29,581 bases of DNA from an uncultured Muribaculaceae bacterium (GTDB lineage: Bacteria > Bacteroidota > Bacteroidia > Bacteroidales > Muribaculaceae), in contig CAJTYH010000034.1 in the NCBI GenBank assembly GCA_910583675.1, positions 1 to 29,581 of the forward strand, in the 5' to 3' direction. The notes below the pieces were generated by a model, which saw only the letters and a program-made list of their open reading frames with translations, was not told the origin of the DNA and did not search any database. The position numbers and the translations under genes are program-made. Positions 7,892-15,891 of this stretch are shown here, piece by piece (the stretch's first letter is position 1; each line of letters begins with the position of its first letter).

Positions 7892-9445
7892 ATGTTTGAC
7901 TTTACGGGGATATCCCGCACATATCTGGAGAGGGTGTTCAAGGCGGAATTACGCGCCGAAGAGCATCTGGAGGCCGGCCAGCGCAAGCTGCTCGGCTCAT
8001 TGTTACGTTCCGGCGCACACACCCGCTTCGGCCGGGAAAACGGCTTCGCATCACTTGTGTGCTATGAGCAATTCGCTGAAAAGGTGCCACAGGCAGACTA
8101 TGCAATGCTGCGTCCCTACGTGATGGATATGGTCAACGGAAAACGCGACATACTTTGGCCGGGGGTCACACGCAATTTCGCACAATCATCAGGCACATCC
8201 GATGGCAAAAGCAAGTATATCCCTATAACGGCACATTCGCTCCGATGGGGACACTATGTAGGAGCTGCCTTCTCCGTGGCATCCTACCTGCACTACCACC
8301 GCGACAGCCATATTTTCGGCGGAAAGAACTTCATACTCGGAGGCAGCTTCGCAAATGAATTGCAACTTCCCGCAGGGGTAAAAGTCGGAGACCTGTCTGC
8401 CACGCTGATAAACAGCATCAACCCCGTGGCGAACCTTTTCCGCATACCATCCAAGAGGATCGCCCTCATGGAGCGATGGGAAGAAAAACTGCAGGCTCTC
8501 GTAGAAGCATCCGCCGATGCCGACGTGCGTTCCCTGTCAGGGGTTCCGTCATGGTTCCTGACTGTGCTCCGCGAAGTACTCAGGCGCAAAAGCGCATCAA
8601 GCATACATGACGTATGGCCAAACCTGGAGGTGTTTTTCCACGGCGGCATAGCCTTCGGTCCCTATAGACGCCAGTATGAAGCGATAACCGATCCGGGTCG
8701 CATGCGTTACTGGGAAAACTACAATGCCAGCGAGGGATTCTTCGGCGTGCAGGCATATCCGGGGAAAGCCGACATGAGGCTGCTGATGAACACCGACGTA
8801 TTCTATGAGTTCATCCCTGCCGACGATCCGGATGGCGCTCCCGTTCCGGCCTGGAAAGTAAAAGAGGGGGAAATATATGCGCTGCTCATAACCTCCGGCA
8901 ACGGCTTGTGGCGCTACCCCATAGGTGACACAGTGCTGGTGACCGGCACATCGCCGCTTACGGTGACCATAGCCGGCCGTACCCGCTGCTACATCAATGC
9001 ATTCGGCGAGGAGGTCATGGTATACAACACCGATGCCGCACTGGATGCCGCATGCCGCGCCACCGGTGCGGAAGTACTCGACTACACCGCAGCCCCTGTA
9101 TACGCCGACGGCGGAAAGCGCGGGCGCCACGAATGGATGATAGAATTTTCCCGTCTCCCGGCCGACATGCCAACCTTCTCCATGCTTCTTGACAAGGCGT
9201 TGCAGAACGAGAACTCCGACTATCAGGCCAAACGATCGGGCGACATATTCCTTGCGCCGCTCACCATCGTGACGGGCGAGCGAGGCATATTCGACAGATG
9301 GCTCGCCTCCACCGGCAAGCTCGGCGGCCAGCGCAAGGTGCCACGCCTCTCCAATGACCGGCGCATAATGGATCCGCTGCTTCGCCTTAACGACCAACTT
9401 GCCCGCGAAAGCCATCAAACAAACGAACAACAAACTTCATTATAA
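7892..9445 (+). CDS. GH3 family protein (acyl-adenylating / amido-synthetase-like)
   Basis: The 517-aa product belongs to the GH3 family, named after plant auxin-responsive enzymes that adenylate a carboxylic acid and join it to an amino acid. The bacterial substrate is unknown. Visible hallmarks are the adenylate-binding segment SSGTSDGKSKYIP, the LEVFFHGGIAF strand, YWENYNASEGFFG, and LWRYPIGDTVLV followed by GRTRCYINAFGEEV. These occur in the family's order, and the length is normal. I chose the ATG at 7892 rather than a TTG 33 nt upstream, because it fits the -7 box at 7847-7854 and yields the normal N-terminus (MFDFTGISRTY). The alkaline phosphatase gene follows after 12 nt. Similar proteins are common in Bacteroidales, yet none has a clear role that I can name. 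Confidence 0.88.
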   Translation: MFDFTGISRTYLERVFKAELRAEEHLEAGQRKLLGSLLRSGAHTRFGRENGFASLVCYEQFAEKVPQADYAMLRPYVMDMVNGKRDILWPGVTRNFAQSSGTSDGKSKYIPITAHSLRWGHYVGAAFSVASYLHYHRDSHIFGGKNFILGGSFANELQLPAGVKVGDLSATLINSINPVANLFRIPSKRIALMERWEEKLQALVEASADADVRSLSGVPSWFLTVLREVLRRKSASSIHDVWPNLEVFFHGGIAFGPYRRQYEAITDPGRMRYWENYNASEGFFGVQAYPGKADMRLLMNTDVFYEFIPADDPDGAPVPAWKVKEGEIYALLITSGNGLWRYPIGDTVLVTGTSPLTVTIAGRTRCYINAFGEEVMVYNTDAALDAACRATGAEVLDYTAAPVYADGGKRGRHEWMIEFSRLPADMPTFSMLLDKALQNENSDYQAKRSGDIFLAPLTIVTGERGIFDRWLASTGKLGGQRKVPRLSNDRRIMDPLLRLNDQLARESHQTNEQQTSL

Positions 9446-9457
9446 CCTTACGATTCA

Positions 9458-10867
9458 ATGTCCATGAATATCTTAAACAAAGCACGTACCCTCCTCCTCG
9501 GCACGACAGCCGCACTTATTTCCGCTACCGCATCCGCGAGCGACCTCAAATACGTGTTCTATTTCATAGGGGACGGCATGGGTATCGCCGAAGCCACCAA
9601 CGCGCAGCTATACAATAAGGAAGTGCTCGGCAGCGACACACCGCTGCTCATGACCACTTTCCCGGTGGTATCCATGATCACCACCCACTCGGCAAACTCG
9701 GACGTTACAGATTCCGCAGCAGCCGGCACTGCACTATCCACAGGCCATAAGACCAAGAACGGGATGCTTGGCATGAATGCCGACACCATCCCCGTCACGT
9801 CCGTAGCACGGCATCTGCAGAAAAAGGGATTCGGCATAGGACTCGTGACCTCTGTAGGGATCGACGACGCCACCCCGGCGGCATTCTATGCCCATGTGCC
9901 CAACCGTGGGGACTTCTACGACATTGACCGCGCACTGGCCGAGTCAGGCTATCTGTTCACTGCCGGAGCCGGTCTGCGCGGCACCAAGGACAGGGACGGC
10001 AAGGACAACGGCGTAATGAAACATTTCGCCAAAAACAAGGTAAGCGTGAGCTACGGCCTGGAAAACCTGGACAAAAAGTCCAAGAAAGTTCTGCTGCTCA
10101 GTCCGTTCCATGAGAAGATGAACAACGAGATCGGCTATACCGTGGACTCCATACCCGGAGGACTGAGACTACCGGCCATGACCCGTGCCGGGCTTGAGCA
10201 TCTGCAGCGCACCTCACCCGACCGGTTCTTCATGATGGTGGAAGGTGGCAACATAGACCATGCCGGCCACGGTAACGACGGGGGCACATCGGTAAGGGAG
10301 GTTGTAAACTTCAACGAAGCCCTTCAGGTGGCCTACGACTTCTACCTTGCCCATCCCGATGAGACACTCATCCTCGTCACCGCCGACCATGAGACAGGCG
10401 GAATGTCGGTCGGTTGCCGCACAACCGGCTACAGCGCCCGTCCCGAGGTTGCACGTGCCCAGAAAATATCCAAGGACATGTTCAACGACCATTGCAAGGA
10501 GCTGATCAAATCAGGCACTCCGGTGAAATGGGAGGAGATGCAGGCCTTCCTAGCCGACAAGCTCGGATACGGCACTGCAGTGAAGCTCAAAGACAACGAG
10601 GAGAAGGAACTTCGTGACCTGTTCGATGCGACATTCGTAAACCACAATGCCGGAGAGGACATCAAGACCATGTACTCGTCGTCAAGCCGGTTCGTTGAGA
10701 AAGCCATCTCGCTGCTGAACGGAAAGAGCGGCTTCGGATGGACGACCAACGACCATACCGGGCATCCGGTTCCACTGTATGTCATCGGCGTGGGCGCGGA
10801 GAAATTCTCCAATTTCAACGACAACACAGACCTCCCCAAGAAAATCCTGCAGATAGTGGAGGAGTAA
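9458..10867 (+). CDS. Alkaline phosphatase (PhoA family)
   Basis: This is an exported metal-dependent phosphomonoesterase. The 469-aa protein begins with a signal peptide (cleavage probably after ATASA near residue 27). It shows metal-ligand motif IGDGMG at about 38-42, the nucleophile serine in TDSAAAG (S86), HAGHGNDGG near 268 and TADHETGG near 308. All the ligands expected for the two zinc ions and the phosphoryl-serine are therefore present. A late NDHTGHPVP supplies the last histidine. It should act in the periplasm to release phosphate from organic phosphates. The start could be ATG 9458 or the ATG six bases downstream. It lies 12 nt behind the GH3 gene and 28 nt ahead of a DUF4919 gene. 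I see no Pho-box-like signal, so phosphate regulation is not evident. Confidence 0.93.
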   Translation: MSMNILNKARTLLLGTTAALISATASASDLKYVFYFIGDGMGIAEATNAQLYNKEVLGSDTPLLMTTFPVVSMITTHSANSDVTDSAAAGTALSTGHKTKNGMLGMNADTIPVTSVARHLQKKGFGIGLVTSVGIDDATPAAFYAHVPNRGDFYDIDRALAESGYLFTAGAGLRGTKDRDGKDNGVMKHFAKNKVSVSYGLENLDKKSKKVLLLSPFHEKMNNEIGYTVDSIPGGLRLPAMTRAGLEHLQRTSPDRFFMMVEGGNIDHAGHGNDGGTSVREVVNFNEALQVAYDFYLAHPDETLILVTADHETGGMSVGCRTTGYSARPEVARAQKISKDMFNDHCKELIKSGTPVKWEEMQAFLADKLGYGTAVKLKDNEEKELRDLFDATFVNHNAGEDIKTMYSSSSRFVEKAISLLNGKSGFGWTTNDHTGHPVPLYVIGVGAEKFSNFNDNTDLPKKILQIVEE

Positions 10868-10895
10868 ACACTAACATCACTTAATACCCGTCAAA

Positions 10896-11555
10896 TTGAT
10901 CAAGAAAACGACAGCCTTTCTTCTGATGTTCCTTGCCACCGCATGGTTTGCGGCGGCACTGGATCTCACGGCCATAGAAGTGGATGTGAAAATGCATCCG
11001 GAAAATTACCGTGAACTGCTTGAACGTTTTGAGAGGGCTGACACCACCATGACCGCAGATGAACTGCGGAAGCTATATTTCGGTTATTCTTTCACCACCG
11101 ACTACGATCCCCGGGAGACATTCCCGGAAGTGGAAGAGGCTTATGAAGGGGGCAATTACGAAGACGCACTCAAACTTGCCGAGGAGGCGTTGAGGCTCAA
11201 CCCCCTCAGCCTTGACCTGAACGTCCTCGCACTGGCCTCAGCCGACCGCATGCGCGATAACGGCAAGATGGGAGAGAAGATACTGTACTACGGCATACGC
11301 GCCGACCTTGTGGCCACCGCCATCCTTGAAAGCGGGCAGGGCACATCGGCCACCTCGCCGTTCAGCGTGATAGCTTCTGCTGACATGCAGCGCCTTTTAC
11401 GCAACGTGCTCGGCATAGAGCAGATCGTAGACCGCACCAAAGTCGGGGAGATAGACGCCATAAAAGTCACCCTCCCCGGCAATGACCGCCGCCACATACT
11501 CTACTTCGATATGTCGCGCGAACATCAATACTTCCAGTCACACCCCATACATTGA
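10896..11555 (+). CDS. DUF4919 family exported protein
   Basis: A 219-aa protein of the DUF4919 type, found in Bacteroidota, function unknown. The start is a TTG: it gives a textbook signal peptide (MIKKTTAFLLMFLATAWFAAA), while the first ATG (residue 11) would remove the basic residues. The mature part opens with DLTAIEVDVKMHPENY. It has ADELRKLYFGYSFT and a tetratricopeptide-like helical pair (YEDALKLAEEALRLNPLSLDLNVLALAS). The C-terminus is strand-rich and includes KVTLPGNDRRHILYFDMS. It probably resides in the periplasm or at the outer membrane. The gene ends nine bases before the ATG of the kinase-like gene. Family assignment is by recognition. Confidence 0.75.
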   Translation: MIKKTTAFLLMFLATAWFAAALDLTAIEVDVKMHPENYRELLERFERADTTMTADELRKLYFGYSFTTDYDPRETFPEVEEAYEGGNYEDALKLAEEALRLNPLSLDLNVLALASADRMRDNGKMGEKILYYGIRADLVATAILESGQGTSATSPFSVIASADMQRLLRNVLGIEQIVDRTKVGEIDAIKVTLPGNDRRHILYFDMSREHQYFQSHPIH

Positions 11556-11563
11556 AATGCCGT

Positions 11564-12310
11564 ATGACCCAGAATCAAGAGAAATGGACTGAGATCGAAC
11601 ACCTCCCCGAATGGGACGAGGAGTTCTACGAGGTGTACACAGCCAAGAAGCATGGCAAGTGGGTAATGCTCAAGACGCTGCGGCCTGAACTTCGCGACAA
11701 GGAGGAGTTCCGTGAAATGATCGGGAAGGAGTTTGACGTGCGCTACAACCTCGCCCATCCCAACATCATAATGATCAACGACTTCGAGGAAGTGCCGGGA
11801 CTGGGCATGTGCATCATCACCGACGACGTATACGGGGACTCCCTGCGCAAGCTCCTTGACAAGGGAGAAGTGACACCGGAAATAAAGGAGACACTCGTGT
11901 ATCGTCTGGCCGATGCCATCGGCTACATACAGCAGAACCACATAATCCACCACCCCATACGTCCCGAGACCATCATCTTCACCGAAAAAATCCGCAACCT
12001 GAAAGTAATTGACGTTGGATTCGACCAGCGTGCCCATCTCTCCCCAACCGCCGCAGCCGAGGATATCCGCAGCTATGGCATGATACTTAAGGAAGTGCTT
12101 GATAAAACGGACGACCACAACCAGCACCTGCGCCGCATAGCCGAACGATGCCTGCACCCGGATCCACGCAAGAGATTCCGCGACGTACCGGATCTGAAAA
12201 TGGCTCTGTCGGGGCGATCCAACAAGCGCCTCTACATGCTCATCATCTCCTTCCTGTTGCTGATGACCCTGATTCTCGGATACCTCAGCTTCAAGAACCC
12301 GACCCTTTGA
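11564..12310 (+). CDS. Kinase-fold membrane protein lacking the catalytic Asp (probable pseudokinase)
   Basis: The 248-aa protein follows the order of a serine/threonine protein kinase: VAIK-type lysine (WVMLK, K37), an alpha-C glutamate candidate (IGKEF, E56), HPNI, a hinge (CIITDDVYGDSLRKLL), a catalytic-loop equivalent at 129-136, DVGF at 150-153 for DFG, and a final RCLHPDPRKRF. The glycine-rich loop is poorly formed. In the catalytic loop the sequence is HHPIRPET where HRDLKPEN is expected, so the base Asp is Pro and Lys is Arg. ATP binding may persist, but phosphotransfer is doubtful. Near the C-terminus (about 222-243) a hydrophobic helix anchors it in the membrane with the kinase fold on the cytoplasmic side. 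ATG 11564 is preferred to a TTG overlapping the upstream stop. A regulatory or scaffold role is inferred. Confidence 0.75.
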   Translation: MTQNQEKWTEIEHLPEWDEEFYEVYTAKKHGKWVMLKTLRPELRDKEEFREMIGKEFDVRYNLAHPNIIMINDFEEVPGLGMCIITDDVYGDSLRKLLDKGEVTPEIKETLVYRLADAIGYIQQNHIIHHPIRPETIIFTEKIRNLKVIDVGFDQRAHLSPTAAAEDIRSYGMILKEVLDKTDDHNQHLRRIAERCLHPDPRKRFRDVPDLKMALSGRSNKRLYMLIISFLLLMTLILGYLSFKNPTL

Positions 12311-12314
12311 CAAT

Positions 12315-12356
12315 TAGTAATTAGCAATTAGTAATTGGCAATCTGCAATTGACCCA
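12315..12356 (+). repeat. Short AT-rich direct repeats (CAATTAGTAATT family)
   Basis: The gap between the kinase-like and acetyltransferase genes is made of reiterated units: CAATTAGTAATTAG, CAATTAGTAATTGG, CAATCTG, CAATTG. Two exact copies of CAATTAGTAATT are spaced 16 nt apart. Its effect is unknown; it may be a relic of slippage or a member of a dispersed intergenic repeat. Confidence 0.65.
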
Positions 12357-12361
12357 AACAA

Positions 12362-13492
12362 ATGGCTATAGAAATACGACCCATAGAGCCTAAGCGCTCC
12401 GAACTTAAGAAATACGTAAAATACGGCATCGACTTCTACGACGGCAATCCTTATTACGTGCCGCCATTGATAATGGACGATGTCAACACGCTCACTCCGG
12501 AAAAGAACCCCGCATTTGAATTCTGCGAAGCCCAGTCCTTCATGGCATACCGCGACGGAAAGCCAGTAGGACGCATCACCGGTATAATAAACCACAAGGT
12601 AAACGAACGAACGGGGCAGAAGAGCCTCCGTTTCGGCTTCGTTGACTTTGAAGACGATGCGGAAGTGGCCGACGCGCTTTTCAAGGCCGTAGGGGACTGG
12701 GGGCGTTCCAAAGGTATGGAGTCCATCGTAGGCCCCATGGGATTTACCGACATGGATCATGAGGGTATGCTCGTGGAGGGATTCGAGGAACTTGGCACAA
12801 TGGCCACAATCTACAATTATCCCTACTATCCGCAGCACATGGAACGGATGGGATTCAAAAAGGAAGCCGACTGGGTGGAATTCTTCGTCAAAGTGCCGGA
12901 TGAGGTGCCGGAAAAATACCGACGCATCGCAGAGATCGTACAGAAACGCAACAATCTCAAGATAAAGAAATACACCTCACGCAAGAAAATCAAGGAGGAA
13001 TACGGCGTGGCACTCTTTGAGCTGATCAACGAGGCATACGACCAGCTCTACGGTTATTCTCCGCTGTCTCCCAAACAGATACAATACTATATAGACATGT
13101 ATCTCGGGATACTCAACCTTGAGCTTGTGACGGTGATCACCGATGCCGACGATCAGATCGTGGCGATAGGAATCTCCATCCAGTCCTTCTCCAAGGCTCT
13201 GCAAAAGAGTCGCGGAAGACTGTTCCCCTTCGGATGGCGCCACCTGCTGCCTGCCCTCATGGGAAAATCGGATGCCGTGGATCTGCTTCTCATAGCCGTG
13301 AAACCGGAGTATCAGAACAAGGGAGTGAACGCCCTGCTGTTCACAGATCTTATCCCCTATTACATAAAGAACGGATTCACACACGCCGAGTCGAATCCGG
13401 AACTGGAAAGCAACGCCAAGGTGCAGAACCAATGGCAATACTTCGATACAAGGCAGCACCGCCGCCGCCGCTCGTTCCGCAAACCGCTCTGA
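12362..13492 (+). CDS. GNAT-like N-acetyltransferase family protein
   Basis: The 376-aa product looks like the large two-part GNAT-type proteins (YghO-like) of Bacteroidota. The N-terminal half has IEIRPIEPKRSELKKYVKYG, DGNPYYVPPL, a PVGRITGIINHKVNE strand and VGPMGFTDMDHEGMLVEGF. The C-terminal half has VAIGISIQSFSKALQKSRG and a strand LLLIAVKPEYQNKGVNALLF that carries the acetyl-CoA loop (QNKGVNAL, a loose form of Q/RxxGxG/A). The substrate cannot be told. It is 51 nt behind the kinase-like gene and 11 nt ahead of rnhB. The C-terminal tail is very basic (RQHRRRRSFRK), which could bind nucleic acid or membrane; that is speculation. Confidence 0.75.
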   Translation: MAIEIRPIEPKRSELKKYVKYGIDFYDGNPYYVPPLIMDDVNTLTPEKNPAFEFCEAQSFMAYRDGKPVGRITGIINHKVNERTGQKSLRFGFVDFEDDAEVADALFKAVGDWGRSKGMESIVGPMGFTDMDHEGMLVEGFEELGTMATIYNYPYYPQHMERMGFKKEADWVEFFVKVPDEVPEKYRRIAEIVQKRNNLKIKKYTSRKKIKEEYGVALFELINEAYDQLYGYSPLSPKQIQYYIDMYLGILNLELVTVITDADDQIVAIGISIQSFSKALQKSRGRLFPFGWRHLLPALMGKSDAVDLLLIAVKPEYQNKGVNALLFTDLIPYYIKNGFTHAESNPELESNAKVQNQWQYFDTRQHRRRRSFRKPL

Positions 13493-13503
13493 CACCACGC
13501 GCA

Positions 13504-14127
13504 ATGCCACGACAAGCTCAAACTATTGAAAGCCTACCCAACTGCTTCCGTTTCTCGGCTTTCGAAGCGGGATGCGACGAAGCCGGGCGCGGATGCCTCG
13601 CCGGCCCCGTAGTCGCCGCTGCCGTAATCTTGCCCGACGACTTCCACCATCCCTGGCTCAATGACTCAAAGCAACTGACAGAGAAGCGCCGCGAGGCGTT
13701 GCGTCCCATAATAGAAGCAAAAGCTATCGCTTGGGGGGTAGCCCTCTGCACCCCTCAGGAGATCGACGGCATCAACATACTCAACGCAAGCATACTCGCC
13801 ATGCACCGCGCCCTTGACGCACTTCAAGTGCGACCGGGAAGCGTAATCGTGGACGGCAACCGCTTCAAGCCGTATGGCGACTTGCCATGGCAGACATTCG
13901 TAAAGGGGGACGGACGGTTCGGCAACATAGCTGCCGCTTCAATACTTGCCAAGACCCACCGAGACGAGATGATGCGCCGGCTCGCCGCCGAGTTTCCCGG
14001 TTACGGGTGGGAGGTCAACAAAGGCTATCCCACCAAGGCACACCGTGGCGCCATCGCTACCCTCGGCGTAACCCCACACCATCGCAAGACCTTCCGCCTC
14101 CTTGAGGATCCCACCCTCTTCCAATAA
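13504..14127 (+). CDS. rnhB: Ribonuclease HII
   Basis: RNase HII cuts the RNA strand of RNA-DNA hybrids and removes single ribonucleotides misinserted in DNA. The 207-aa protein carries AGCDEAGRGCLAGPVVAAAV near residue 21, holding the D-E-A-G-R-G motif with the first catalytic Asp and Glu. It also has NDSKQLTEKRRE, the Asp in IVDGNRF, KGDGRFGNIAAASILAKTHRD with the fourth acidic residue, and the GYGWEVNKGYPTKAHR signature. ATG 13504 gives the normal N-terminus; the open frame extends much farther upstream inside the acetyltransferase gene but shows no family match there. It is the last gene of the run that begins with the GH3 protein. Confidence 0.96.
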   Translation: MPRQAQTIESLPNCFRFSAFEAGCDEAGRGCLAGPVVAAAVILPDDFHHPWLNDSKQLTEKRREALRPIIEAKAIAWGVALCTPQEIDGINILNASILAMHRALDALQVRPGSVIVDGNRFKPYGDLPWQTFVKGDGRFGNIAAASILAKTHRDEMMRRLAAEFPGYGWEVNKGYPTKAHRGAIATLGVTPHHRKTFRLLEDPTLFQ

Positions 14128-14213
14128 CCCGAGAAAAGCGTGGGACAAAGGCATTTGCATTGACTACGATGCCAAATATCGCATCTGAAAATCACACTTC
14201 AAGAAAACGGGAG

Positions 14214-14266
14214 TTTTTGTCACAAAAAAATTGCAATATTGTATTTTTGTAGCTAAATTTGTAGCT
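14214..14266 (+). promoter_or_regulatory. Promoter and operator-like repeats of the PRTase-ATPase-TM cassette
   Basis: TTG at 14231-14233, a 20-nt spacer and TAAATTTG at 14254-14261 form a Bacteroidota promoter, with a start near 14266 and a leader of about 44 nt. A second candidate -7 box, TATTTTTG, lies at 14242-14249. Two features look regulatory. One is the 15-bp near-palindrome TTTTTGT-C-ACAAAAA (14214-14228), just upstream of the -33 box. The other is a 9-bp direct repeat TTTGTAGCT (14246-14254 and 14258-14266), which overlaps the -7 region with a 12-bp period. A regulator bound there could shut off the cassette. Confidence 0.6.
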
Positions 14267-14309
14267 GTGAGAAATTCGAAAGGAACTCCTACAATGTACA
14301 TTGAGAATC

Positions 14310-15887
14310 ATGGACAACGATAACGAGAGTCTATCTGTGGATTCCGCAATATCGAACTGGTGGCTGACATTGGCCAATAGAATTCAAACAGCAAGGGAAT
14401 CGGGACTCACTCCAGTACTTATCGCGCTGTCACGCAAGATGCCAAGGCTTATTGAATGGCTGACGCAGACATTCTTAGAACAACACCCGGAATTACCACC
14501 CAAGGAGATTTTGGATGCCTGTGAATTGACAACGGAGTTGTCGATTCCTTTTCGTGTGTCCAGATCCCACGACATGTCCAAGGAGTGCTACATCCTGATC
14601 GACGACATTATCATTCATGGAACGACCATAAAAAGCATAGCCTCCGATCTTGAGATCCTCTCTGGCAGAGTGCCCGGGACACGTATAGTCTGCTACGTGT
14701 CCAGCATATTCATCTATCAGTTCCCGGTGGCCATGCCTTCATGCGTATCCCTCGAAGACATTGAGAAGTTACAACCGCTGGATCTTCCGACGACCAAGGC
14801 GGTGGTATCCACACTTGCCTCCCTGATAAGGACTACCAACCTGCCCCTTGACATGGAATACCCCATATTGAGAATCCGGGGAATGGGAGGAGGCCATAAC
14901 AATGACACGTTCATAAAGGAGATCAAGAAACATTTCAAGGACGCAGACATCGTTCATGCCTATGAGGGATATTGGGGAAATACCCTCACTGCATTGCTCG
15001 AAAGATCCGAGGATCAGCATGCATTTGATTTTGCAAAAATAAGGGCATTTGAGTCCGACAACGGTTTAGCGCTGGAGATCTTCTCCCCCTATACCCTTCC
15101 CGACCTGCTTAAGAACCTGCAGATAGAGTTGTTCAAGGAGGATTCATACAAATCTTTGTGGGAGATTGTGGCAAATCCTGTCAAGGATTTTGCCATATCA
15201 AACAGCTACCTGTTCGACGAGGTCTACGGAGAAGCATTGCGACGCAATATGTGCCGCAGCCTGATCGTATGGGCAAACTACCTCCTCTCACTGTCGTTTT
15301 TCATCTCCAGATGCTTTGACATACTCCCCCCCACAGTGAGGAGCGCATTTGATGTGCAGGAAGACGACATAAAACTGATATTGGGTTCCGATGATTGTGA
15401 ATCCATCACCAACCGTATACGTGACATAATAAAGGATGGCATCAATGATTCGTTGAATTATATTCCAGTTTTTGATGAGAACGATTGGTTCGCGCCGGAA
15501 CAATTCAGGGAAGAATACATTCAATGCAAGGCAAAACTGGCATCACACTCCGATTGCGTCCAAGCTGCAATGTCTGGGATCTTTGAGTTCCAGAACTTTT
15601 CGAATCCATTGTACGACAAGCCGCAACACAGGCACGACCGTCTTTTCTATGGGGAAACCTTTTCTTCATTGATAAAATCATGCAGCCCGTATTTCATGGG
15701 GAAAGAGGTGGAATACCAAATCAACCATTGGATAGACGACCAGATAGACAACGGCGCCGTTGTCCCCAAATATGAATTATATGTAACCGATCAGGGGAAT
15801 TATAGATGGCGCAGGTTCTTCCATGCAGGTCTGAATGCCACAGAGCTGTGTCTGCCAGAAACCAACGCTTCGGTCGCTGAAAATTAA
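14310..15887 (+). CDS. Phosphoribosyltransferase-fold protein, first gene of a three-gene candidate conflict system
   Basis: The 525-aa protein is not one I recognise as a named gene. Its first 200 residues fit a type I phosphoribosyltransferase. TPVLIALSRKMPRLIEW (about 34-50) resembles the ligand loop at the start of the fold. CYILIDDIIIHGTTIKS (about 93-109) is the PRPP-binding motif (hydrophobic strand, two Asp, then GTT). GTRIVCYVSSIF is the next strand. RIRGMGGGHN (about 188-197) is Gly-rich. The remaining 300 residues are mostly helical and not assignable. PRTase-like domains have been predicted as effectors or nucleotide-processing parts in bacterial conflict systems. I chose ATG 14310 over a TTG three codons upstream. 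Base composition looks more AT-rich than rnhB. Only four bases separate it from the ATPase gene, which argues for a joint function. Confidence 0.65.
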   Translation: MDNDNESLSVDSAISNWWLTLANRIQTARESGLTPVLIALSRKMPRLIEWLTQTFLEQHPELPPKEILDACELTTELSIPFRVSRSHDMSKECYILIDDIIIHGTTIKSIASDLEILSGRVPGTRIVCYVSSIFIYQFPVAMPSCVSLEDIEKLQPLDLPTTKAVVSTLASLIRTTNLPLDMEYPILRIRGMGGGHNNDTFIKEIKKHFKDADIVHAYEGYWGNTLTALLERSEDQHAFDFAKIRAFESDNGLALEIFSPYTLPDLLKNLQIELFKEDSYKSLWEIVANPVKDFAISNSYLFDEVYGEALRRNMCRSLIVWANYLLSLSFFISRCFDILPPTVRSAFDVQEDDIKLILGSDDCESITNRIRDIIKDGINDSLNYIPVFDENDWFAPEQFREEYIQCKAKLASHSDCVQAAMSGIFEFQNFSNPLYDKPQHRHDRLFYGETFSSLIKSCSPYFMGKEVEYQINHWIDDQIDNGAVVPKYELYVTDQGNYRWRRFFHAGLNATELCLPETNASVAEN

Positions 15888-15891
15888 GGAA

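Noticed and set aside
8597..9433. 278-codon open frame on the minus strand inside the GH3 gene
   Set aside because: It lies fully antisense to a gene with strong family motifs, and its translation resembles no family. Long antisense frames are common in GC-rich codons with biased third positions.
11525..12313. 262-codon minus-strand frame over the kinase-like gene
   Set aside because: It is antisense to a plus-strand gene with a clear kinase-fold pattern, and its sequence is rich in His/Val without motifs.
13234..13503. Upstream extension of the RNase HII frame
   Set aside because: The region is coding in another frame for the acetyltransferase, and RNase HII similarity begins only at the ATG at 13504.
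15835..15891. Upstream extension of the cassette ATPase to an ATG inside the PRTase gene
   Set aside because: It would overlap the first gene by 53 bases. The ATG at 15892 has an AAGGAA ribosome site and gives normal operon spacing.
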